A stretch of 64,000 nucleotides of DNA, from contig CP136067.1 of the NCBI GenBank assembly GCA_032622095.1, positions 81,556,705 to 81,620,704 on the forward strand. The letters run 5' to 3'. Below are positions 33,801 through 45,789 of this stretch, piece after piece. Below the pieces are notes generated by a model. It had not been told where the DNA came from and searched no databases. It saw nothing but the letters and a program-made list of their open reading frames with translations. Position 1 is the stretch's first letter; every line of letters starts with the position of its first letter. A program made the position numbers and the translations under genes. Origin of the DNA: Siphonodentalium dalli (lineage: Eukaryota > Mollusca > Scaphopoda > Gadilida > Siphonodentaliidae).

Positions 33801-33986
33801 ATCATCTGTAGTTTCGTTAATATATTTGAAATGTTCTAGAAATCCTTCTATTGGTATATGTGACCCGCTATCGTCCCTATAATTTCCAGTGGTATGCTGC
33901 CGCAGTATTCTCCAAAAGTCTTTAGCCGTCGTGCTTGACCATAAATCGAGAATGCATCTTCGTTATTTTTGTAAATTTTTGGTTTA

Positions 33987-34172
33987 TTATTTTTTTATAT
34001 ATGCCTTACCCGCCTCTTTAAACACACACTTATTTCTACCAGTTTTGTTCCGGGTATACTTTACTCGTGCTTTCCTAATACGCTTCTGTTGATTTCTGCA
34101 ATCCTCATCAAACCATTGCTTGTTAATTGTTTTTGTCTGAACACGATTATTCTTCCGATAGCGCCCAAACAC
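33987..34172 (-). pseudogene. LINE-A endonuclease-RT linker
   Basis: The peptide NKQWFDEDCRNQQKRIRKAR followed by VKYTRNKTGRNK matches the basic W-F-x3-C linker commonly found between the endonuclease and reverse transcriptase of APE-type LINEs. Position and strand agree with the neighbours. Confidence 0.65.
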
Positions 34173-34411
34173 CGTTTCAGTTGAATCAATAAATAAATTT
34201 CTGATTTCATCACAAGCTTGCTCTACGTTGGATACATCACATGTTTGTGTGCCAAGTAAACCGTAAATTTTGTCCCCCCCCCCCCCCTTTCAGCGAATAT
34301 GTTATTGAAAGTGTAAAGGAACTCTACACCTTTACTTTCATCCCAAGGCCTAATCTTCGGCGGAAGTCCGCAGTTTCCATCTCTATGGGCATCAGTATTA
34401 CCGAACTTATT

Positions 34412-35394
34412 CTAACTAGAAAATTTCAGTATTAAATGTAACGGATTATGGACATCTGAAAAGAGCAGTGAAAATTCAAGAACCTCAAAATCGACAACCA
34501 TACATAATATATCTTTTGAGGCGATCATATAGTCAACCACACTGGAATTCCGACTCTTAAAATTGCCCACCCCTTTATCGTGGCCATATCGTCCATTTAT
34601 GATACGCAATTTAAGTGACAATCGACGTGCTTGCATAAACTAAGTAGCGAATTTCCATTTGCATTACTAGTCCGGTCTTTTGAATGCCTGCTAAGCTCGA
34701 AGTCGAACGAACTGTCAGGGATATCACCGACGGAAAAGGTTGTGCAATCCAAGATATGAACGCGCTCAGAATTATCGTACTGCTCAACAAATCGAAAATC
34801 GTTTTTTTCTGATGTTCTAGAGTTAAAATCTCCCATAATCAAAACACCCTCCCCCTCGCGTTTCAGCGCGCCTATTTCATTTCCAATCTCGATCCCCCAG
34901 TTATCATTTGCATAACGCGAACCTGTCGTCGGAACATACACCCTGCCTACCAGTATGATATGTGTATTGTTTGTGATACGTAGCCAGACCACGCAGTCTG
35001 ATTCATTCTTAATTATACGACAAGAATTTTCAATGCGCTTGCTTACAGCCATTGTGACCCCCCCCCCCCCCCCGGATATTCGCACGGTCTCAGTCGTTCT
35101 TCCTTTTGTATGGAACACTTTAAAACCTGGTATGTCTGGTGCTACTCCATTATATGTATTAGTTTCAGAAAAACAGATTACGTCATACTGTCATACTATA
35201 ATGTTACGGAATTCTGGATAGTTCAGCCTCGAACTGAGCCCGTACACATTTATTGCGAGAACCTTTTTATCATTAACATCGTCATCATCATCATCATCGT
35301 CATGCTCTTCACTGTGCTTACAGTCTTCATCATCATTTTCATCGTCATCGTCATCGCCATCATCATCATCATCGAACGGCGCTACTTTTGACAT
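34412..35394 (-). pseudogene. LINE-A APE-type endonuclease, preceded by Asp-rich leader
   Basis: The frame from 35,394 encodes a run of Asp/Glu (about residues 8-40, from GAT/GAC triplets at 35,262-35,375), then the endonuclease start INVYGLSSRLNYPEF. An in-frame TGA at 35,191 interrupts it, and it continues with YDVICFSETNTYNG, a Gly run from 16 C at 35,058-35,073, and the catalytic box VLIMGDFNSRTS. After a shift near 34,610, NGRYGHDKGVGNF and FSDVHNPL follow; the last corresponds to the SDH box. The first codons (MSKVAPF) are translated from flanking array sequence, so that Met is not the element's start. Confidence 0.82.
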
Positions 35395-35665
35395 CTTTAA
35401 ACCACACCATTAGATTTGTCATATCATGCAGATCATTATATATGTATAAGTTTGGTGGATATCAGCGATAAAAAGTTTGTCTGCCCCTCCCCCTTTTCTA
35501 CCCCTGACAACAACAGCGTCACTTTAGAAAATTCTAACCAGCACCGTTATCTTTCTCGGAAAAAGTTACCCATGTTAGACCCCTTTGGTGCCGTCTGCAT
35601 GGTCCCCTGTGCATTTCTATAGAACACAGACAACCAAACAGACAGACAGACAGACATTCGCAAAT
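35381..35665. repeat. Tandem array, right segment, with (CAGA)n
   Basis: It continues the 24-31 kb array. GGCGCTACTTTTGACATCTTT, AAACCACACCATTAGATT and AAGTTTGGTGGATATCAGCG match units on the left. The stretch from CCCCTGACAACAACAGCGTC to about 35,625 parallels 24,484-24,605 closely. An AGAC tetranucleotide run lies at 35,640-35,656. Confidence 0.75.
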
Positions 35666-36179
35666 ATAGATATAGAAGAAGATAGAAGATATAAATATAT
35701 AAATGAATGTGGTGGGTGTGTGTTATTGTGTGATACGGCGCTGTGGTCGATAGTGGAGGCAATAAAAGGATATATATTAAGTCGGATATTACCCCGTGTT
35801 CGGGTAATCGGAACAGAACTCAATCGCGGTATGTGTCCAAATGTCCTCCCACTTGGTAATTATCGTTTTCATTACCATACCAAACGGTAACGAATTTGTC
35901 TGGCTCATGCCAATAATTATTCTCACTGTTCAGTATCCTAACAAGAATTAACACGTACTGTTGACGGAAGAGTGACTGAACATGCAAACTAATACAATCG
36001 TGACAGCGGCATCAATTAGTTTAAAACACTATTTATTACATGAATAATACAACAATACAAATTACATCAAAATTAGTATAATATGAATCGTACGTGGCAC
36101 GTAGTGGAGCAACTGTGCCTCAAATATTTTCCTTTTATCGATGACATTATAACGCTAACAGTAATGTACGTAACACCAG

Positions 36180-38135
36180 GGGCCTATACTATAGAATTAC
36201 AATTGCCGTGTTTCTCCACGTGGACAGAGTTAGTCGGTAATTTCCCAGTCTTGTAAAGCTAGACTTGTGTTCTTTTGTTCTCGAGCAATTGTGTTCTTGT
36301 AAATTCCTTGCATTGGATATTGGAATTTAACAATAGGCGATTACACTTTTTCACACCATACATCGTTGTGAACTGACTTATATAATGTTCTGGGAGAGCC
36401 ATTCTGTAACTGGGATTCATTTCAGCAGCAAGCTGCTCGGTTTTTGTGGTGTTTGGAGTGTCCCAACGCTGCATCTTTTTGTTATTCTATAGTACTCGAA
36501 TTGTCTAACTTGGGGAAAAACAAGAACTCGCTTGACGGGCTGATAAATTACCAACTTAGGGGGTTCCATAGTACAGACATAACACAAATCGGGTAGAACA
36601 CGGTGTTAACATTACAAGTATACGAGGCTGAATTAGTGGTTGTCACCGCAATGAAACGCGTGCGAATGTCGATATGTCGGATTATCGCTTTGTGTATTGA
36701 GCACTCATGCATTAACCCTTTCTCGACGTGCGAAGTTTTACAGGGTCAATACAATCGTAGTCATATTGAGATGATGGGTTCAAATTACGCATGATGTAGA
36801 TAGATATATTTTTGAGATGGGGTTCATAAACATAGACAAATTGGCTTTGAGAAATAAGGGATTCCACATAAATTATGTTGTGACGGGGGCGATTCTCAGC
36901 AAAATACTCAACAATTGGGAATGTCATGCAGCGACGTTCAATGGGTGTTGGCGCATCACAATAATCTTCGTCCCAAAGTTAGTGATGATTGATTTATTGG
37001 GGTAAATGGCAATTAGTTGAGAAGTTTCGATCGGTTGGAATTGTTGGTTTGGGGATTTCTAACAGTTGGAAATCTTGAGTAACCATTGCATAATTTCAAC
37101 CGAATGGGGTGCAAATATAGTTTTCTGGTTCAGGGAGGAGGTGTACTCGGGCAGCGGAGACCTTATACGTGAATGTTACCGCGATTCCATGGTAGAAAAT
37201 GGCACTGAATTTAAAAATTAAGACTGGAGAATAGGTTATAATCATTACAATGACTAAATGTTCCAGCTAATGTAACTGCAAATTATAATTTATACCACAA
37301 GTATGATGTTTTCCTACATTCAGTGTAATTTTGGTTGTTAAATCTAAGTTTCTACTTAAACAAAAAGTTATACCGACCCTTTGGAAAATATACTTGAAAT
37401 ATATATGTTCACCCTTTTAACTTGGAAATATTTTTATCAGTATATTATCTCCGGCAATTCAGTTTGTTTTCAATTACATTGTACATGTATGGAAATCGTA
37501 CATATACGACAACCAGTTAAAATTTCCCTGCTCAATCTGACACTATAATCACCATGTGTAGGTTTTTCTGTCGATGGGGTTTATTTGTGATCACTCTATC
37601 TGTCTCTATCCCTTTGTGTTCGTACATACATCGTTAAATATATTTGACCATGAACCATGTAAATACAAGGAAAGACATGAAAAGCTATATATTGTCTTCT
37701 ATGATGTAGGTCAATAAAACATCTATCTCTTATAACGAGCGTTCTCGCTTACGATATTTTGTACTCGTGTTCAGCGTAAAATGTTGTAATCGTTTGTGTA
37801 TTTTCGCGATGCTTGTGCCATTGGGATTATGGTGCACGCAAGTAGTTTTCGTGTTCCCCATTGCCTATACATCCACTAAACCACTCGCCAAATGACTCAA
37901 ATATATATATAGGCATTACTATAACCATTTATGTATAATATTAGAGTAAGTTCCCTTTACCCATTAACAAGCGTTCGTCTCCACGCGCAGATAAACGGAG
38001 ATCCATAGTACTGGATTTTATCTGTTCTTGTAAATGACGGGGAATCGCACACACTTGTAAATTATCGTATCCATAGTATTCGACAGTTTGTCCACGTGGA
38101 GAAACACGGCAATTGTAATTCTATAGTATAGGCCC
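36180..38135. mobile_element. 1.96-kb TIR element, CAG target duplication
   Basis: Ends are 47-bp perfect inverted repeats starting GGGCCTATACTATAGAATTA (36,180-36,226 and 38,089-38,135). CAG flanks both sides. No transposase is recognisable; short ORFs at 36,259-36,474 (minus) and 36,817-37,005 (plus) show no domain. It is a nonautonomous member of the family also represented at 39,597-40,200. A segment near 37,055-37,145 resembles 55,868-55,940. Confidence 0.88.
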
Positions 38136-38329
38136 CAGGCCGGCGGTTGCATTGCGCTGAAAAGGTATCAAAATATGAGTAACACGTAGGAGGAGCGCGG
38201 AAAACTGTCCAAAATTGTCCAACTTTTTTTAAAACAAGGTATCCCGTTTATCACGTTTCCATTGCGCTCTTAGTACCACGCATTGCGTTCATACTTTGTC
38301 AAGTCTCATAGTTAGGGAGCCAGGAGGGT

Positions 38330-38880
38330 TTTAATTACACTATCGCACAAGGATGGTTTGATGCACTCGATTTGTTGGCGGTGATAGACCATTCCGGAAA
38401 ACCAATTTCTTAAGTTGCGCATTCCTGGCGTTTAGGGGCCAGATGGCCCCCAAAACCCCCCAAAATGACTTTTAATTACACTATCGCGCAAGTCCACCAT
38501 CTTTACATCGAATACTCTATTATGTTCACTGATCATAAAAACACAACTTAAGAACAGAAATTTCCTGGCGTTTTCAAATAAGAATGTGTCTTGTATATAT
38601 AGGGGGACCCAAAAATGTCAAAATTTCACTTTTAATTACACAATCGCGCAAGTCCACCATTTTTTCCTGGAATAGTCTACTGTATTCACTGATCATAAAA
38701 ACACTACTTAAGAACGGAAATTTCCTAGCGTTTTCAAATAATAAGGGGTCTTCTAGGTGGACCCAAACATGTAAAATTTTCACTTTTAATTACACAATCG
38801 CGCAAGTCCACCAATTTTTCCTGGAATAGTATACTGTATTCACTGATCATAAAACACAACTTAAGAGTCTATTCTCATTG
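38330..38880. repeat. ~157-bp tandem repeat, about 3.5 copies
   Basis: Landmarks TTTTAATTACACAATCGCGC, AAGTCCACCATTTTT, TATTCACTGATCATAAAAAC and GGAAATTTCCT..CGTTTTCAAATAA recur about every 157 bp. The same unit makes a seven-copy array at 42,640-43,735. Confidence 0.9.
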
Positions 38881-39596
38881 CACACGCGCGTGCGATTAAT
38901 CGCAGCGTTTTTTAAGGTGCGTGTTAACATATTAACGCAGTGCGATTCGTGATCAATTATCTTCCTCAATCAGCCACGTCCTATTCGTGACCAATCATTA
39001 TTGCAATCAGCCTCGTCATTGAGATAGCCGTTACAGAGAATGGCATGGTTCACTCGGTCACATATACTATCCGGGTACAGTCATTCTCATAACTGATGGG
39101 CGATAAAATAATAAATGTACGGGAAGGAAATGGCTTGGAAAGAAGTTTCCTACGTATAGCTAGCATCCGTGGTGATTTTTGTAGAATTCAATCGAATTAT
39201 ATTACCTGTCAGTCTCGCGCAAAACTGTACCCAACATTGTGAATATATATAGAGTGATAGTAATGTGCCGTTTAGCATGTGCGATCACTGATGATAAGCC
39301 GCCGAATGATGACGATCAAATTGAAATCAATCGCTTATGCGAACTGCGTCCTGGCGACAGAATGAGACCTTAAACGGTGCGTTTGTGACACTTAGGTGAC
39401 GTTTACACATAGCCGGCGAAGCCGTTACCCGGCGAACCCGTTAACCGGCGAAGGTTAGGAAGAGTGTTTACACATCGCCGGCGAAGATACGCATATATTC
39501 ATGTGTCTCCTTTACTTGTTAATAGTTTTCGTCTTAGTTCTCACTGAACTGCAATATGATATTGCTGTACACTTGTAAACATCTAGCCGCTTCCTG

Positions 39597-40200
39597 GGGC
39601 CTGTACTATGGAATTACAATTGCCGTGTTTCAACAGGTGTACAATGCTATGGGAGGTACACAGGAGGTGTGAAGCGCAGTATACCACTGTATTGTAATAG
39701 AGTAGATTATACCCGTCGTGTGCTCATTACCGATGGGTGATTGGGTTTGATCAGAATGGTATTCAATATAATACTCCAGCGATTTTGCATGAGAACCCAA
39801 CTAGAAATTGAAATACATCTTAAAACTTGAATTGTTGGAACAGACGATAACCATTGATGACATATAACACACTGCACGAACGGTTGCGGCGCACTCACTG
39901 AGCGATTATTTAAAGGATACCGATTACCACTAATACAATTGAACACGCATTACCCATGCACTAGCGATAACATATCACTGAGTGTCTCCGATGAATATTT
40001 TTTTCATTGGTCAATCAAGTCACATGTGGTAAACCTATTATTTTATTGGTCATCATGCATGTAAACGAGGCGTTGCAAGAAGTCGCCTTTTCACTGTAAT
40101 AATAAGAGTGGGGGTCTATGGTAATCGACACCTTCTGTGTGCCCCACATAATCTTGTACACGTGTTCAAACACGGCAATTGTATTCTATAGTACAGGCCC
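39597..40200. mobile_element. 604-bp TIR MITE, CTG target duplication
   Basis: Ends GGGCCTGTACTATGGAATTA and its inverted partner match the 36,180 element over about 34 bp. CTG flanks both sides (39,594-39,596 and 40,201-40,203). No ORF with known domains. Nested in the Harbinger-like element. Confidence 0.85.
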
Positions 40201-40318
40201 CTGTTAGAGGTATGGTTGGGCAGTATAGTGAAATGAAACTCTTTATAAATGGAAATGCCGAAATTATTAATATCCAACTCAAACTTTCAGGTATTGCTAT
40301 TGGTAATTTTAAAGATAT

Positions 40319-40531
40319 TTAAACAACATTGTTAATGGTTTCTTTGAGTTCATAGACAGCATGTGAAGTGAGTGTCGCACCAAAATCATGGTCATTGTAA
40401 GTTTTGATATCTTTTCGTCGCATACATCTACAAATTGGTGTATAATCATTCGGATTGGATTTTATATTATATATATAAGTTTCAACATCGCGAATCAAAT
40501 TTGACACATTTTCCGTTTGCACATTATACAA
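40319..40531 (-). CDS. Hypothetical short ORF, 70 codons
   Basis: The peptide has mixed, protein-like composition (VETYIYNIKSNPNDYTPICR, then DHDFGATLTSHAVYELKETI) with no simple-sequence bias. I do not recognise it. It lies inside the Harbinger-like element and might be a remnant of an element gene or captured exon. It could also be chance. Confidence 0.2.
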   Translation of the reverse strand: MYNVQTENVSNLIRDVETYIYNIKSNPNDYTPICRCMRRKDIKTYNDHDFGATLTSHAVYELKETINNVV

Positions 40532-40639
40532 TAAAATATGTTTTTCATTTTACTTGGGCGTTCACCGTGTCCATGTATGTAGGGCCGTGTCGATGGGGTG
40601 TCTCAATCCCAACTTTGATCAAAATATTCAAAAGCTGGA

Positions 40640-40930
40640 AATTTCATACCTGACACGGCATTAGTTGGAAATTTGACATCAGCAATATGTTGAAATTGTT
40701 CTCGTAGTTTTATTTTCAACAATTTATTATTGGTGATTTCTTTAGGCAACATTTGCTTAATTTTTGGCCAAATTGTTGGACTGAAATGGCCATCAGTTGG
40801 AAATGATCCAACCTTAGAGGTGTGTCAAGTTTGGAAAATGTCCAACAATTGGAAATCTTAAGGCTGGATGAAGGATTTTGCAATTTTCAGGGTTCAGATT
40901 AGAAACAATTCTCACACCTGGCCATAACCA
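40640..40930. repeat. Dispersed GTTGGAAATTT-rich repeat
   Basis: Blocks such as AGTTGGAAATTT, TTGGACTGAAATGGCCAT and GGGTTCAGA are shared with 55,640-55,940, and some with 37,040-37,145. The copies are diverged and boundaries are not clear. Confidence 0.4.
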
Positions 40931-42639
40931 TGGTCGGTCGACACTATTATGTCTTGGTCCCACCCCCGTTGTCAGTTAAACAGCTATCTAATTTAATTTA
41001 ACTAAATCAAATCTGGGTTCAAGCTGCTTGACGTCAGACCACTAAACATGTTATGATTGGGCAATTTTCAGGTTTAGACACAGGTTCAGATCTAAAGGAA
41101 ATCGCTCAATACGGGGCCGTCTAGATGATTACTGTGAGTGGAAAGTTAGATCAGAGCCCAAGTTCACAACGTGGTGCGTACATGGATTTACGCGAACTTG
41201 TGAATTTGGTGAGATTCAAGGTTTGGTGCAGTTGGACATTCCAAAGATGAACAGTCCCACACCTACAAATCAGGCCCTCTAGACCCGTCCCTGTGTATAT
41301 ATGTCCACGGCGCACTCAGATTTAAATTATATATATGAACATACATGTACATGAACACGCACATTTAATTCCCTCGAATGCGCAACAAATGTACCATGCA
41401 AATGCAGAGTAAGTGTACCATCATCAGTTAGTATTTATAATAATAGCTTATCACCAAGGAGCGTGACCACCGACGGACAGCTGATTAGAGATAATCAAAC
41501 TGACACACTGACCAATATATACACAGGTGAAAAACGGGCTGGTCTATCAGCGATTGCACAATAATATTGTTCGAGTTAATTGTTGAAAGGAAATCACCCA
41601 TGACGGCATGACCCCAGATAAATATCTAACTTAATCCATACGACAATCAGGTGCTTGTACTAAATCATTTTATCCAAAAGTTGAAAACCGTATAGCTGAG
41701 TATCCGGATAGCCGTAATTCTTATCCGGCGAAGTATAAACACTCTATTGTTATCGCTACCGGCTAAAGCGAATACGATCTTCGCCGGGTAATGTATAAAC
41801 ACCCCCTTAAGGTCGAATTCTGAGTCCCATCACTTATTCTATTTGAATGGTGATTCGTCAATTATAAATTATAGTACCGCGTTGTCACTGTTGCCAGCGG
41901 CTATAGAAATAAGCACTCGATGATGGGGGAGGGGGGTCTGAAGAAGAAAAAAAACCTTCACACACAGGGTTAACATGAAAATCCCTCCCAACCATGGGTC
42001 TACCATCCTCCCTGCATGCAAATCTATTTGTTTTTCCTCCAACAAACTGGGGTATCATCCCCTCTTTCCCCATAATTTTTACTGGAGATCACGTTTGAGT
42101 ACAACTGTTTTAAATGAGCTTTATTCAGAAAGACGATTTTTGTCAGTCCTAATTCAACCACTTGAATCGTACACTTTTGATAATATTGAGTGATAATAAC
42201 AATACTATACACAAAACTCCTGTAATCTGTGTTGTGTTCGTACTATATAGTGTTATTTTCGTTACAAGCTGGAATAAAATATGCATATTTATGCCCAACT
42301 ACATGGAATTTAACCCTCTATTTTTAATTATAATTAGCTATAGATATAAATTGTGTCCTCAAAACTTATGTCATTTTGATGGCACGGCTAGTTATACTCA
42401 AATTATACCTGAGTAAATCTAACTGAGGAAAATTAAAGTTAATATGTCAGCATATATATGTGGTCACCCCCAACCAAAAGTACTTTATCAGCCTCCAACC
42501 CACCCTTATATAGCCCTGTGTATGAATGTGTTCGTCAGACCCCCACCCCTATTGGGGGACCACTTAGCAGTGGGAGGAAGGAATGCAATCGAACACACAT
42601 ATAGAGTCGCTCGACCTTAAAAAACGACCTTAAAAGAAG

Positions 42640-43735
42640 GGATCTTTTAGGGGGGCCCAAAAATGTAAAATTTTCACTTTTAATTACACAATCGCGCAAG
42701 TCCATCATTTTTTTCCTGGAATAGTCTACTGTATTCACTGATCATAAAAACACTACTTAAGAACGGAAATTTCCTAGCGTTTTCAAATAAGAAGGGGTCT
42801 TCTAGGTGGACCCAAACATGTAAAATTTTCACTTTTAATTACACAATCGCGCAAGTCCACCAATTTTTCCTGGAATAGTATACTGTATTCACTGATCATA
42901 AAACACAACTTAAGAACGGAAATTTACTGGCGTTTTCACATAAGAAGGGGTCTTTTAGGGGGGGCCCAAAAATGTAAAAATTTAACTTTTAATTACACAA
43001 TCGCGCAAGTCCATCATTTTTTCCTGGAATAGTCTACTGTATTCACTGATCATAAAAACACTACTTAATAACGGAAATTTCCTAGTGTTTTCAAATAAGA
43101 ACGGGTCTTCTAGGTGGACCCAAAAATGTAAAATTTTCACTTTTAATTACACAATCGCGCAAGTCCACCAATTTTACCTGGAATAATCTACTGTATTCAC
43201 TGATCATAAAACACAACTTAAGAACGGAAATTTACTGGCGTTTTCAAATAAGAAGGGGTCTTCTAGGGCGACCCAAAAATGTAAAATTTTCACTTTTAAT
43301 TACACAATCGCGCAAGTCCATCATTTTTTTCCTGGAATAGTCTACTGTATTCACTGATCATAAAAACACAACTTAAGAACGGAAATTTACTGGCGTTTTC
43401 AAATAAGAAGGGATCTTTTAGGGGGACCCAAAAATGTAAAAATTTCACTTTTAATTACACAATCGCGCAAGTCCATCATTTTTTCCTGGAATAGTCTACT
43501 GTATTCACTGATCATAAAAACACAACTTAAGAACGGAAATTTCCTGGCGTTTTCAAATAACAAGGGGTCTTCTATATGGGGACCCAAAGATGTCAAAATT
43601 TCTCTTTTAATCACAGAATCGCGCAAGTCCACCATTTTTACCTGGAATATAGTCTATTATGTTCACTGATCATAAAACACACAACTTAAGAACGCAACTT
43701 TCCTGGCGTTTTCAAATAAGAAGAGGACCATGGGT
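42640..43735. repeat. ~155-bp tandem repeat, about seven copies
   Basis: The same unit as at 38,330. ACACAATCGCGCAAGTCCA falls at about 42,682, 42,840, 42,996, 43,149, 43,303 and 43,457, with a variant near 43,610. Two subtypes alternate, one with TCTTCTAGGTGGACCCAAA and one with TCTTTTAGGGGG. Minus-strand ORFs here repeat the same peptide and are not genes. Confidence 0.93.
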
Positions 43736-45079
43736 GGTACAAAAACACACATATATGTAGTTATTTGTGTGACAATATATAAGCATGTAGTAACTCAAGC
43801 TTAAAACATGGCATACAGAAGTGAAACATATTCTTGTTTCAAAATAAAAAATATATTAAACACTTTGTACACTAAAACTTCGTGGAACAATTGCGCTTGG
43901 TATTAATTGTCAAGATCATAGAACATAAACACGGAAGAAGAATATTAGACACAATGATCGACCTCTTCTCTGGTTCTCTGTTTATTTCTAGTCTGAGAAA
44001 TTTTCTATCGATAATTTCAGGGTGAGAATTCTGATCATGTTCCCCCCGACAGAAACATTTTATTTTCCCATCCCTAAATACATTTTCACATTCTGCTGGT
44101 AGTCTCCGCATAAGAACTATAATTTCTGTTCATGTGGATAACGACCACTAATTCTAAAGAACACAAATATTGGATAAAATCCCAATGGAAGTTTATAGTT
44201 GATAATGACGCTATTTTTATTTTGATGGGAACAACGTTGTGATCTAACGCCTCATGTCGCTTCCGCTCCAATAACATAAAAAAGTACGTTACAATGGCGT
44301 TTCGTCATAACACAACGGCCAAAAGCACACCACAACGCGGAAACGGTTTGTCAGTGTGGCAGATGTTGTGTTTTCTGAAATGGTAAAGTCGGTCAAACTC
44401 CATGCAGGGTTTACCTCATTTGATGAATCGGTAAAGACCGCTGCTACCGGCGACATTTTAGCCACATTTGGTGGACTTCCGCGATATTAATTACTAAGCG
44501 AACAGCAACATTCTTCCCTTATTATGCACACATAATGTCGTACAAAATTTGAGTAATTTCTTACCATAAGTTTGGAAATCTCACTAGAAGCAAGGAGCTA
44601 TATTGCGAAACGGTGTGATTTGGTTCTCCGATTATTTTATTAACACAAATGTCTAAACGCACATGGACGACATTGTCGCGACAACATGCATGGCAAGTGA
44701 AACACAAGAATTCAAATTTGCTGCAATTTTGATGACTGGCTTGCGAAAATCGTCAACAAAACTACTGCTTTGATTCTCCATTCTGTCATTAAGATTATAG
44801 TGCGGGAATTGTTCTCAAAGAACATAGGAAATTTGACTTTGGGCGATCGGTTTTCGCCATTTTTGGCTGGTAAACCCCATGCCCGTTAAATATAGAAACC
44901 ACAGACTAGTACCCAGCCTGTGACAGAGTCAGAAAGGAAGTATATATATGATTGTTGCGCTCTGGCAGAGACTGACAGTCGGTGTTCAATTTTATGTAAT
45001 ATTACTTAAATGTTACATGTCTTCGGTGTTCTCACTTATCAGTTTTATATACTAAAATGCATGAGCACTCAGTATGTCT
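43736..45079. other. Spacer, nothing recognised
   Basis: Short ORFs at 43,872-44,277 (minus) lack recognisable domains. No repeat was identified. Confidence 0.45.
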
Positions 45080-45459
45080 TTAAAGGGGTTCTGTACACCA
45101 AAACCGCCCTCTTAAGGGACCATATCATTTTATACTTAACAGAATATATGCAACATAATAATGAGTTTGAACCATGGATTAGTGCACAAAACACTTGTGT
45201 GATCTATAAACATTGTATTTATAATGAAAATGAATTTATGACTGGAGTCATGGTAATTATAATGCAAATGAATTTACGACTCCAGTCATAAATTCATTTT
45301 CATTATAATTACCATGTTGTTTGCGTTATTCATAGAGCACATGAGTGTATTTTTGCACTAATCCATGGCTCAAATTCATTCATTTGTTGCTTATATTATG
45401 TTGAGAATAAAAGGAGATGGTCCCATGAATAGCCGGATTTAAATAAAGTCCACCTTTAA
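45080..45459. mobile_element. TTAA-flanked palindromic MITE, ~370 bp
   Basis: TTAA lies at 45,080-45,083 and 45,456-45,459. The arms pair through GGGACCAT, CAACATAATA and ACCATGGATTAGTGCA with their complements on the right. Near the centre, 31 bp at 45,219-45,249 (ending GAATTTATGACTGGAGTC) pair perfectly with 45,281-45,311. The loop between them is itself a partial copy of the arm. Confidence 0.75.
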
Positions 45460-45472
45460 GAGATCGAACCAT

Positions 45473-45600
45473 CAACTTCAACTTCAACTTTTTATTCAGT
45501 CTTTTAACATTTTACATTGCATACATAAGACTGTATATATTCATAACATATTTACAATAATAAATGAGTCACGTGATATATAGGACAAATATGTCCTAAT
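45473..45600 (-). repeat. LINE-like 3' tail with (AAGTTG)n
   Basis: CAACTTCAACTTCAACTTTT followed by TATTCAG reads on the minus strand as an AATAAA-type signal and a hexanucleotide tail. The upstream part has no coding trace. Confidence 0.4.
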
Positions 45601-45789
45601 TTGGAAAAAAATTCCAAGAAAGCCACCGAAGGCACAAACCCGGTCCGCCAACGGTATAATGTTCAGGAACTATCACCATCAGAGGGCCGGGTCCCTCCCC
45701 TCCGCCGCTTTCCATAGGATGTGTCGTTAGAGATTTGTCAAACGAAAAACAATAAAGACGCATAAAACAACATGTCTTTTGTCCCACCG

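Larger units (their letters stand above)
31150..35380 (-). mobile_element. LINE-A: minus-strand non-LTR retrotransposon, decayed
   Basis: Endonuclease, linker, reverse transcriptase and C-terminal zinc motif follow in that order on the minus strand, ending in a 3' terminus with AATAAAGCAATTCAATTCA. The insertion splits an array unit between CCCCTG (left) and GAACGGCGC (right). The clade is of the APE-endonuclease LINEs (CR1/Jockey/L2-like group) and cannot be fixed further. A fragment of the same 3' end occurs at 48,527-48,586 with its last bases at 53,556. Confidence 0.88.
39395..41806. mobile_element. 2.4-kb Harbinger-like nonautonomous element
   Basis: Left end GGTGACGTTTACACAT..CCGGCGAAG and right end (inward) GGGGGTGTTTATACAT..CCCGGCGAAG form imperfect inverted repeats. 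TTA lies on both sides (39,392-39,394 and 41,807-41,809), as in PIF/Harbinger insertions. Subterminal copies of AGAGTGTTTA(C/T)AC and CGCCGGCGAAG occur at both ends. No nuclease was found. A CTG-flanked MITE is nested at 39,597. The class is inferred from ends and target site only. Confidence 0.55.

Noticed and set aside
43399-43635. MVDLRDxVIKxEILTxLGP peptide repeats as a protein family
   Set aside because: Antisense reading of the 155-bp tandem repeat; the same peptide appears in each unit at 38.6 and 42.6 kb.
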